This document shows, one piece after another, positions 1 to 5,231 of a stretch of DNA of 6,887 nucleotides. The translations under genes and the position numbers were made by a program. The stretch's first letter is position 1. Every line of letters starts with the position of its first letter. The stretch comes from Trueperaceae bacterium (GTDB taxonomy: Bacteria; Deinococcota; Deinococci; Deinococcales; Trueperaceae), in assembly GCA_024636105.1 (NCBI GenBank), contig JAGXHO010000062.1, positions 1-6,887 on the forward strand, read 5' to 3'. The notes under the pieces were generated by a model. That model saw only the letters and a list, made by a program, of their open reading frames with translations. It ran no database searches and was not told the DNA's origin.

Positions 1-2
1 AC

Positions 3-290
3 CCCGACCCGGTCGCCGTCGCGACCGCCGCGCTCGAGGACCCGCAGCTGCTCCTCGCGGTGGGCGCCGACCTCTTCGCCGCGAACTGCGCCGTGTGCCA
101 CGGGTCGACCGGGCAGGGCGGCGTCGGCCCGCGGCTGACGGGCAACGCCCGCGCCGGGAACGAGGCGAACGTGCGCAGCCTCATCCGCTTCGGACGCGGC
201 GTGATGCCGGGCTTCGGCGCGACCCTCGGCGAACCCGAGATCGACGTGCTCGTCCGCTGGGTCGGCCAGGAGCTGGCCGCGCCGCGCTGA
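3..290 (+). CDS. c-type cytochrome, C-terminal part (5' end outside window)
   Basis: This is the 3' end of a gene for a class I (mono-heme) cytochrome c domain. The frame is open to the left edge, so the true start lies upstream. The GTG at 60-62 lies inside the reading frame and has no ribosome binding site, so it is not the likely start. Codons 87-101 give the heme-attachment motif CAVCH, followed by GSTGQGGVGPRLTG, a usual small-cytochrome pattern. The Met of RGVMPGFG (codon 204-206) is the expected distal heme ligand, and a C-terminal helix (EIDVLVRWVGQEL) closes the fold. The heme domain would face the periplasm, carrying electrons to a terminal oxidase. The Rieske gene starts 10 bp after the stop, so the two are almost certainly co-transcribed. 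Whether the missing part holds a membrane anchor, a second heme or a fusion partner cannot be seen. Confidence 0.9.
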   Translation, partial: PDPVAVATAALEDPQLLLAVGADLFAANCAVCHGSTGQGGVGPRLTGNARAGNEANVRSLIRFGRGVMPGFGATLGEPEIDVLVRWVGQELAAPR

Positions 291-300
291 GCGCTCGACG

Positions 301-888
301 ATGGCCGACCGCCCCCCCGTAGACGAAGACCGCCGCCGCCTGAGCGCCTGGTTGTGGCGCCTGCCCGTGCTCCTGGCGACCGGTGGCGCTGCGTACGGGG
401 TCCAGCTGGCGTACCGCGTCCACTTCGCCAAGGTCGCGCCGGCGGATCCGCCCGTCTTCGCGGACGCCGCCGCCGTGGTCGTGGCGCCGCTAACGCGCTT
501 CACGGCGCCCTGGACCAGCGAGAACTTCGCCGTGGCCGGCCTGCCGTGCGTGGCCGTCCGCGTCCCGGTGCCGGTGGCGGGTGGCACCACGTTCGGCGAC
601 GGCGACGAGGCGGTCCACCTGGTGGGGTTCTCGCGCGTGTGCACCCACAAGCACTGCATCGTCGACCTCAACACCGACCTCGAACTGGTCGCGTTCGCGT
701 TCAACCACCGCACCGACCGCCCGACGCTCACGTGCAGCTGCCACTACTCGGTGTTCGACCCGCTGGCCGCGGGTCGCGCCGTCAGCGGCCCGGCGGTGCG
801 CCCACTGCCGCGGGTGCGCCTTCAGTTGGCGACGGCGGACGGCGGCGACGCCTCGATCGTCGCCGACGGGGTCGAGACGTTCGGCTGA
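301..888 (+). CDS. Rieske [2Fe-2S] protein, bc-complex type, membrane anchored
   Basis: A 195-residue Rieske protein that would pass electrons from quinol to a cytochrome c. The N-terminus is charged (residues 1-15) and is followed by a hydrophobic segment at about 16-38, a likely uncleaved membrane anchor. The cluster domain has box I C114-T-H116-K-H-C119 and box II C145-S-C147-H148-Y-S. By homology C114, H116, C145 and H148 bind the cluster, while C119 and C147 form the disulfide typical of high-potential bc-type Rieske proteins. A Pro-rich loop (SGPAVRPLPR, 162-171) follows. Oddities: box I has Lys-His where CTHLGC has Leu-Gly; box II has Tyr after the His instead of Gly; Phe152 replaces the Tyr that tunes potential in mitochondrial proteins; the two boxes lie 25 residues apart, about twice the mitochondrial spacing. 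The ATG at 301 has no clear ribosome binding site and probably relies on coupling to the cytochrome gene just upstream. Confidence 0.93.
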   Translation: MADRPPVDEDRRRLSAWLWRLPVLLATGGAAYGVQLAYRVHFAKVAPADPPVFADAAAVVVAPLTRFTAPWTSENFAVAGLPCVAVRVPVPVAGGTTFGDGDEAVHLVGFSRVCTHKHCIVDLNTDLELVAFAFNHRTDRPTLTCSCHYSVFDPLAAGRAVSGPAVRPLPRVRLQLATADGGDASIVADGVETFG

Positions 889-893
889 CCCCG

Positions 894-907
894 CGGTGCG
901 CGCACCG
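894..907. repeat. 14-bp perfect palindrome between Rieske gene and tal
   Basis: CGGTGCGCGCACCG reads the same on both strands. It begins 6 bp after the Rieske stop codon and lies just upstream of where the -35 region of the proposed tal promoter should be. It could be an operator, or part of a weak terminator for the cytochrome/Rieske operon. There is no T-run after it. In DNA of this GC content, short palindromes of G and C are not rare, so function is uncertain. Confidence 0.4.
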
Positions 908-931
908 TCCTGCACCCGCCGCAGCGCGCGG

Positions 932-937
932 TATCGT
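932..937 (+). promoter_or_regulatory. Putative -10 element of a leaderless tal promoter
   Basis: TATCGT matches the TANNNT form of a sigma-70 -10 box and ends 5 nt before the tal ATG. Transcription starts usually fall 6-8 nt after the hexamer, which would put +1 on or next to the A of the ATG at 943. That is the layout of a leaderless mRNA, known to be common in Deinococcus. No Shine-Dalgarno sequence precedes the ATG, which agrees with this. No good -35 match is visible; a weak candidate is CTGCAC at 910-915. Confidence 0.5.
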
Positions 938-942
938 GCCCC

Positions 943-2064
943 ATGAACCCCCTGCGTCAGCTCGCCCAACTCGGGCAATCCGTCTACCTCGACGAGCTCG
1001 GCCGCGGCATGCTCCGCAGCGGCGACCTCGCCCGCATGATCGATGCGGACGGCCTCCACGGCGTCACCTCGAACCCGGCGATCTTCGAGAAGTCCATCGC
1101 CCACACCGACCATTACGACGACGCCATCGCCGACCTCGCCAAGGGCGGGATGGACGTCGTCGAGCTCTACGAGACGCTCGCCATCGAGGACATCCAGAAC
1201 GCCGCGGACCTGTTCGCCGAGCGCTACCGCACGTCCGAGGGCCGCCACGGGTACGTGTCGCTCGAGGTCGCCCCCGACCTCGCGAACGACGCGGACGGCA
1301 CCGTCGCCGAGGCGCGGCGCCTGTGGCAGCGGCTGGATCGCCCGAACGTCTTCATCAAGGTCCCCGGAACCGAGGCGGGGCTCACCGCGATCGAGCAGCT
1401 CACGGGCGAGGGCGTCAACCTGAACGTCACGCTCCTGTTCGGGCTGGGCCGGTACGCCGATGTCGCCGAGGCCTACCTCAAGGGACTCGAGGCGCGCGCC
1501 GAGCGCGGCGAACCGCTGGGCGCGATCGCGTCGGTGGCTTCGTTCTTCCTGTCGCGCATCGACGTCGCGATCGACCCGGTGCTCGACCGCCTGGCGGCCG
1601 CCGGCGGTGCTCGCGGGGCCCAGGCGCAGGCGCTCCGCGGGACCGCCGCCATCGCCAGCGCAAAGGGGGCGTGGCAGCGCTACGGGCAGGCCTTCGGCGG
1701 GGAGCGCTTCGCACGCCTCGCGGCGCTCGGCGCGCGTCCGCAGTGGCTGCTGTGGGCCTCTACCGGCACCAAGGACCCTGGCTACCCCGCCAGCATGTAC
1801 GTCGAGCCGCTGATCGGCGCCGACACCGTCACCACGCTTCCCCGCGAGACGCTCGACGCCTACCGAGCGCAAGGCGAGCCGGCGCTGCGGCTCGACGAAG
1901 GCCTCGACGCCGCCGCAGCGCAGCTCGCCGAGCTCGCCGAGCTCGGGATCGACCTCGACGCGGTCACCGCCACGCTGGAGCAGGAGGGCGTCGCCAAGTT
2001 CGTCCAGCCGTTCGACGCGCTCATGAACGCGCTGCGCGAGGCAGTCGCCAAGTCGCGTGCCTGA
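943..2064 (+). CDS. tal: Transaldolase (mycobacterial-type, TIGR00876-like)
   Basis: A 373-residue transaldolase, the cytosolic enzyme of the non-oxidative pentose phosphate pathway that moves a dihydroxyacetone unit from sedoheptulose 7-phosphate to glyceraldehyde 3-phosphate. Length and motifs fit the longer actinobacterial/cyanobacterial subfamily. Visible motifs are the early Asp in SVYLDELGRG (D17), GVTSNPAIF (40-48), SLEVAPDLANDADGT (106-120), the FIKVPGT strand with the Schiff-base Lys at about 139, NVTLLF (161-166), SFFLSRID (200-207), and near the end WASTGTKDP (271-279) and EGVAKFVQPFDALM (348-361). Two small differences: NVTLLF is followed by GLGRY where SLERY is usual, and the stretch after SRIDVAIDPVLDRL is rich in Ala and Gly. 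The ATG at 943 keeps the whole fold and has no ribosome binding site, fitting leaderless translation. The last six codons, including the stop, form one arm of a large hairpin. Confidence 0.95.
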   Translation: MNPLRQLAQLGQSVYLDELGRGMLRSGDLARMIDADGLHGVTSNPAIFEKSIAHTDHYDDAIADLAKGGMDVVELYETLAIEDIQNAADLFAERYRTSEGRHGYVSLEVAPDLANDADGTVAEARRLWQRLDRPNVFIKVPGTEAGLTAIEQLTGEGVNLNVTLLFGLGRYADVAEAYLKGLEARAERGEPLGAIASVASFFLSRIDVAIDPVLDRLAAAGGARGAQAQALRGTAAIASAKGAWQRYGQAFGGERFARLAALGARPQWLLWASTGTKDPGYPASMYVEPLIGADTVTTLPRETLDAYRAQGEPALRLDEGLDAAAAQLAELAELGIDLDAVTATLEQEGVAKFVQPFDALMNALREAVAKSRA

Positions 2065-2098
2065 GGCGCGACGAACGCGCGTCAGGCACGCGACTTGG
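2048..2098. terminator. tal/SURF1 terminator: Long hairpin between convergent tal and SURF1, probable bidirectional terminator
   Basis: Bases 2048-2064 (CCAAGTCGCGTGCCTGA) are repeated perfectly in inverted orientation at 2082-2098, giving 17 continuous base pairs. After one G-G mismatch (2065/2081) a further 5 bp follow (2066-2070 with 2076-2080) around an ACGAA loop. The left arm contains the last tal codons and its stop codon; the right arm ends 5 bp before the SURF1 stop. Either transcript would form the same 22-bp stem. No U-run follows on either strand, so this is not a textbook intrinsic terminator, though its place between converging genes argues for one. Confidence 0.7.
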
Positions 2099-2108
2099 GC
2101 GCGTCAGG
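2077..2108. repeat. 10-bp direct repeat GCGCGTCAGG next to the hairpin
   Basis: GCGCGTCAGG occurs at 2077-2086, across loop and right arm of the hairpin, and again at 2099-2108 over the SURF1 stop codon, 22 bp apart. On the minus strand each copy reads CCTGACGCGC, so the true SURF1 stop is echoed by a second TGA shortly downstream. The pair may be the trace of a small local duplication. Confidence 0.5.
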
Positions 2109-2898
2109 AGGCGCGAGCCTCGCGACGAACGCGGCGCAGCAGCGCCGGGTAGCCGATCAGCGTGATCGCGGTGAAGGCGAACCACTGGATCGCGTACCCC
2201 AGGTGCGAGCCGAGGCCGAGCACCGGTGCCTCGGGCGCGAGCGGCAGCGTCGCAGGGGACGGCGGCGCCACGGCCTCGAGCAGCAGCACGGCCGGCACCG
2301 TGGGCCCGTCCACCTGAGCCGCCAACCGCTCGACGTCCACGTACGCCACGACGCTCAGGCGCCCCTCGGCCGGATCGCGCGGCGCGAGCGCCGCGACCCA
2401 GCCCGTGGGCGGCACGTCCGGCGCCCGCAGCCAGCCGGTCAGGTCGACCGCCCCGATGGGCGGCGGCGCCTGTTCGGCCGGCACCGCGTTCAGGTTCTGC
2501 GGCACCCACCCACGCTCCACCCACAGCCGACGCCCCAGCGGATCGTCGGCGAGCGAGAGCGGGGTGACCACGTGGTAGCCCGGCGCGCCGTCGCGGCTCA
2601 CCGGGCGGCGGAGCACCTCGTCGGCAGGTTCGAAGCTCCCCGACACCGCGACCCGCCGGGCATGGAAGGCGTCGCGCGGAGCGGTGCCGGCTTCGACCTC
2701 GGCGAGGGCTGCGGCGAGGGCCGCGGCGAGCGGAACCGGAGCGGCCGCCAGCCGTGCCTCGGCGACCGCGTTGCGCTCGGCTCGCTGCTCGTGGCGCCGC
2801 AGCTGCCAGAGCCCGAACTGCGTGAAGCTGACGACGACGGTCAACGCCAACGCGTGACCGACGAGCCACTTAGGGGTGAGGAGCGGGTGGCGCGCCAA
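2104..2898 (-). CDS. SURF1-family cytochrome oxidase assembly protein
   Basis: A 264-residue SURF1/Shy1-family membrane protein. Members help build heme-copper oxidase, and bacterial homologues bind heme a and help its insertion into subunit I. Family marks seen are a first membrane helix (about 11-32) ending in FGLWQLRR, VAVSGSFEP (83-91), GYHVVTPL (107-114), WVERGWVPQN (126-135), and the second helix opening with HLGYAIQWFAF (232-242) and running to about 255. The domain between the helices would face the periplasm. The start is TTG at 2898-2896; a GAGGT ribosome binding site lies 10 nt upstream and overlaps the ctaB stop. The 13-bp gap to ctaB, and the order ctaA-ctaB-SURF1, put heme A synthesis and delivery in one operon. 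An Ala-rich stretch at 50-70 is low in information but does not disrupt the family motifs. Confidence 0.92.
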   Translation of the reverse strand: MARHPLLTPKWLVGHALALTVVVSFTQFGLWQLRRHEQRAERNAVAEARLAAAPVPLAAALAAALAEVEAGTAPRDAFHARRVAVSGSFEPADEVLRRPVSRDGAPGYHVVTPLSLADDPLGRRLWVERGWVPQNLNAVPAEQAPPPIGAVDLTGWLRAPDVPPTGWVAALAPRDPAEGRLSVVAYVDVERLAAQVDGPTVPAVLLLEAVAPPSPATLPLAPEAPVLGLGSHLGYAIQWFAFTAITLIGYPALLRRVRREARAS

Positions 2899-2911
2899 GG
2901 TCGGCGGGACC

Positions 2912-3829
2912 TCAGGCCGGGACGAGGAAGAACGCGCGGTCGAGCGCCATGGCCAGGAACAGCAGCGCGAGGTAGAGCATCGAGTACGTGTAGACCGGCA
3001 GCGCCGACGCCCGGTCGATCGCGACGCCGCTCCGGGCCACGAGGAACAGGCGGGCCACGCGGACCGCGAGCACCACGTTGAGCAGCAACGCCGCGACCAG
3101 GTAGGCGACCGAGAACTCGTGCAGCGCGAACGGGATGACGGTCAGGACGATCGTCAGCAGCGCGTACATGACCATCTGCATGACCGTCGCGCGCTCACCG
3201 ATCACGCCGGGCGCCATCGGGATGCCCACCGCTTCGTAGTCGCGCTGGATCATCAGCGCCAAGGCCCAGAAGTGCACCGGCGTCCACATGAAGATGAGCG
3301 TGAACAGCAGCCAGGCGAGCAGCGACAGCTCCCCGGTGACGGCCGCCCAACCGACGAGCGGCGGGATCGCCCCGGCGGCGCCGCCGATGACGATGTTCTG
3401 CCACGTGGCCCGCTTGAGCCACATCGTGTACACGATCACGTAGAAGGCGATGCCGGCCCACGACAGCAGGGCGGCGAGGAGGTTGCCCGCGGCCCAGATG
3501 ATCACGAAGCTACCGAGGGTCAGGGCGACCGCGAAGGCGAGCGCGTTCGCCGAGGGGACGACGTTCGTCACCGTCGGACGCAGCGCCGTGCGGCGCATGC
3601 GGCCGTCGATGTCGCGGTCGTAGACCATGTTGTAGACGCCCGCGGCGCCGGCGGACATGTACCCGCCCACCAACAGCCCGAGCAGCGGCCACGTCCCCGG
3701 GTAGCCCGAGGCGGCGATGAACATCGCGCCGATCGTCGTGAGCAGCAGCAGGCTGATCACCTTGGGTTTGGTCAGCGTGACGTAATCGCGCCAGGTGGCG
3801 CGGGGAAGGACGGCTTGGACCGGGCTCAC
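2912..3829 (-). CDS. ctaB: Protoheme IX farnesyltransferase (heme O synthase)
   Basis: A 305-residue UbiA-superfamily prenyltransferase that adds a farnesyl group to heme B to make heme O, the substrate of CtaA. It is an integral membrane protein with about nine helices. Visible motifs are the first Asp-rich site N67-MVY-D71-RDI-D75-GRMRRTALRP, which binds prenyl diphosphate through magnesium; LKRATWQNIVIGGAAGAIPP (138-157); WTPVHFWALA (182-191), with Val where the second Pro of WTPPHFW is usual; and DYEAVGIPM (197-205). The start is GTG at 3829-3827, overlapping the ctaA stop as GTGA and giving the normal family N-terminus (TLTKPK at 18-23). An AGGAG sequence lies 10 nt upstream, inside ctaA. 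The reading frame happens to stay open well upstream, through ctaA in another frame, and an automatic call could wrongly extend the protein to 591 residues. Confidence 0.95.
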   Translation of the reverse strand: MSPVQAVLPRATWRDYVTLTKPKVISLLLLTTIGAMFIAASGYPGTWPLLGLLVGGYMSAGAAGVYNMVYDRDIDGRMRRTALRPTVTNVVPSANALAFAVALTLGSFVIIWAAGNLLAALLSWAGIAFYVIVYTMWLKRATWQNIVIGGAAGAIPPLVGWAAVTGELSLLAWLLFTLIFMWTPVHFWALALMIQRDYEAVGIPMAPGVIGERATVMQMVMYALLTIVLTVIPFALHEFSVAYLVAALLLNVVLAVRVARLFLVARSGVAIDRASALPVYTYSMLYLALLFLAMALDRAFFLVPA

Positions 3830-4818
3830 GTCAGGGAAGCTCCTGCAGGGGCATCGGCCGCCACGCGGCGGCCGGAGGGGGCGGCGAGAAGGGTGATCGA
3901 CAGCGCCGCCAACAGCCCGAAGGCCAGCACCGCCAGCCCCAGGTGGAGCAGTTGCAAGACGATCGGTCCGAGCAGCGCCAGATTGAGCGTCCCGACGCCC
4001 AGCTGCAGGAGGTAGGTGCCCAGCAGCCAGCGCGCCAACGTGCGCCCTTCGAGCGCGGGCTTGATCCACCAGGCGGTCCCGAGCGCCAGGAACAGGTAGA
4101 CGCCGATCGTGACCGCGATGAGGGGGTGCAGCACGCGCAGGCGGATCAACGGGTGCGCGTCGGGGTCGAGGTCGGCCGCGAGGCCGGCGGCCAGCGACTC
4201 GGACGGGAACATCGTGTTCCCCATCGCCGCGATGCCGCCGGTGAACATCAGGAAGAGCATGCCGACGAGGCCCACGGCCAGAACGGTCCCGAGCGCGCCC
4301 TGGCGTCGGATGCGCAGGGGCCAGGCCGGCGGTCGTGGCCGGGCGTAGAGCCAGACGGCCGCCAGCGAACCGACGAGCAGCAGCGAGTTGACCAGGTGCG
4401 TCGCGACCATCAGCCCGCGCGCGACCGTGGTGTTGTCGCCCGTGAGGCCCCAGAGGACCGTGAGGGCGCCGAGCGCAGCCTCGACGAAGAGGAACGCGGT
4501 GGCCGCGACCGTTGCGACGAACAGGCCCGGCTTGCGGCGCCGGTCGCGCCAGACCCGAGCGAAGAGCCAGACGCCCAGGATCAGCACCGCCAGCGACAAG
4601 AGCCGGTGCGTGAACTCGATGGCGGTGTGGACGCCGGCGTCCATGGGTACGATCTCGCCGTTGCACAACGGCCAGTGGCGCCCGCACCCCGCGCCGGAAC
4701 CGGTGGCGCGCACGAAGGCGCCCTGGAGGATGACGAGGGCATTGGCGGCGACGGTGGCGACGACGAGCCTGAGGGTCGCGAGGTCACGGCGCTGGTGGAG
4801 GATGTCGGGTGCGGTCAC
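3826..4818 (-). CDS. ctaA: Heme A synthase
   Basis: A 330-residue COX15/CtaA-family protein that oxidises the C8 methyl of heme O to a formyl group, giving heme A for the terminal oxidase. Eight membrane helices are apparent, as two related four-helix halves. The four conserved His residues are present: H71 (in E68-F-T-H), H141 (ATHLVN), H231 (LHPLIA) and H292 (LLHLGL). C45 and C52, in GAGCGRHWPLC, match the extracellular Cys pair of the Bacillus-type enzyme, so this is the cysteine-containing class. The start is taken as GTG at 4818-4816, with AAGGA 5 nt upstream. A GTG at 4884 would add 22 residues, but it has no ribosome binding site, and the extra Pro/Arg-rich segment has no counterpart in the family that I know of. 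The gene opens the operon and its stop overlaps the ctaB start. Confidence 0.95.
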   Translation of the reverse strand: MTAPDILHQRRDLATLRLVVATVAANALVILQGAFVRATGSGAGCGRHWPLCNGEIVPMDAGVHTAIEFTHRLLSLAVLILGVWLFARVWRDRRRKPGLFVATVAATAFLFVEAALGALTVLWGLTGDNTTVARGLMVATHLVNSLLLVGSLAAVWLYARPRPPAWPLRIRRQGALGTVLAVGLVGMLFLMFTGGIAAMGNTMFPSESLAAGLAADLDPDAHPLIRLRVLHPLIAVTIGVYLFLALGTAWWIKPALEGRTLARWLLGTYLLQLGVGTLNLALLGPIVLQLLHLGLAVLAFGLLAALSITLLAAPSGRRVAADAPAGASLT

Positions 4819-4823
4819 GTGGA

Positions 4824-4828
4824 TCCTT
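4824..4828 (-). promoter_or_regulatory. Ribosome binding site that decides the ctaA start
   Basis: Read on the minus strand, AAGGA is followed by 5 nt and then GTG at 4818. Its spacing is ideal and no comparable site precedes the upstream GTG at 4884, so it fixes the start of ctaA. Confidence 0.7.
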
Positions 4829-4882
4829 CGTGGGTCGCCCGGAGGCGGGGTGGCTGCGAGCGGCTCGCCCGGTCGGCGCGAC

Positions 4883-4888
4883 ACCGTA
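4883..4888 (-). promoter_or_regulatory. Putative -10 element for the ctaA operon (proximal)
   Basis: On the minus strand GG-TACGGT fits TANNNT. A start near 4876 would leave a leader of about 58 nt containing the AAGGA site and would exclude the alternative GTG at 4884. A second candidate, TAGGAT at 4977-4972, would give a leader of about 147 nt. Neither has a convincing -35 box. Confidence 0.35.
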
Positions 4889-4911
4889 CCGTCGCCACGC
4901 GCCGAGCGATT

Positions 4912-4927
4912 CGGGACGTTCGTCCCG
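4912..4927. repeat. 16-bp inverted repeat upstream of ctaA, candidate operator
   Basis: CGGGACG-TT-CGTCCCG has two perfect 7-bp arms around a 2-nt centre. As RNA from the plus strand the stem can extend to 4908-4931 with two G-U pairs. Its centre lies about 43 bp upstream of the start predicted from the proximal ctaA -10 box, a place typical of operators or activator sites. It would instead fall in the transcribed leader if the distal box is used. Confidence 0.45.
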
Positions 4928-5078
4928 GGTCGATCGGGCTGCCCTGCCGGCCTCGAGCGCCGGACTCCGTCATCCTAACTGCCGCGTCGGCGACCGGGCG
5001 GCGTGCTGCGCTGCAGTGCGGGCGACGACGAGCATGAAGCGCGCGCCACACGCCCCTCTCACGTCTCGGCGACATCAT

Positions 5079-5100
5079 GCCGGGTGACGCACGACCCGGC
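5079..5100. repeat. Inverted repeat GCCGGGT / ACCCGGC
   Basis: Two 7-bp arms (5079-5085 and 5094-5100) surround an 8-nt spacer. It lies about 100 bp upstream of the TPR promoter candidate and over 200 bp from ctaA. It could be a protein-binding site, but may be chance in DNA of this composition. Confidence 0.3.
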
Positions 5101-5193
5101 GTTCCGCGATCGGCACGCCCCCGGTTCGGGGCATGCGGCACCGCACCAGGACGCGGTCCGGACCCCTCGCCGAGCCGGCGAACGCAGGACCGG

Positions 5194-5202
5194 TGGTACG
5201 CT
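5194..5202 (+). promoter_or_regulatory. Extended -10 promoter of the TPR gene
   Basis: TGG-TACGCT is a TGn-extended -10 box. A start near 5209 gives a short leader of about 23 nt that includes the ribosome binding site GGAGGA (5222-5227). No -35 match is seen, which is normal for extended -10 promoters. Confidence 0.5.
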
Positions 5203-5231
5203 CGCGCCGACCCAACCCCACGGAGGACACG

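Larger units (their letters stand above)
4819..5231. promoter_or_regulatory. Divergent intergenic region between ctaA operon and TPR gene
   Basis: These 413 bp hold no gene that I can support. They separate ctaA (leftward) from the TPR gene (rightward) and should carry both promoters. I see two candidate -10 boxes for ctaA, a 16-bp inverted repeat (4912-4927), a second inverted repeat (5079-5100), smaller ones (CCCCG-GTT-CGGGG at 5119-5131; GGTCCGGACC at 5155-5164), and an extended -10 for the TPR gene. Open frames crossing the region lack ribosome binding sites and resemble no known protein. Confidence 0.6.

Noticed and set aside
490..1872. Long open frame on the minus strand (460 codons) across the Rieske gene and tal
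   Set aside because: It lies antisense to two confidently identified genes, its translation is Arg/Ala/Gly-rich without motifs, and such frames are expected in high-GC coding DNA.
354..2165. 603-codon plus-strand frame overlapping the Rieske gene and tal
   Set aside because: It is a +1/+2 shadow with Arg/Pro-rich content, while the other frames encode clear Rieske and transaldolase motifs.
3830..4687. N-terminal extension of CtaB in the same frame, giving a 591-residue fusion-like protein
   Set aside because: This stretch is the ctaA gene read in the wrong frame. CtaA is complete in its own frame, and CtaB homology begins right after the GTG at 3829.
5133..5231. Upstream ATG start for the TPR protein
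   Set aside because: It has no ribosome binding site, would bury the signal peptide behind 33 Arg/Pro-rich residues, and starts upstream of the best promoter candidate. The TTG at 5232 has GGAGGA at good spacing.
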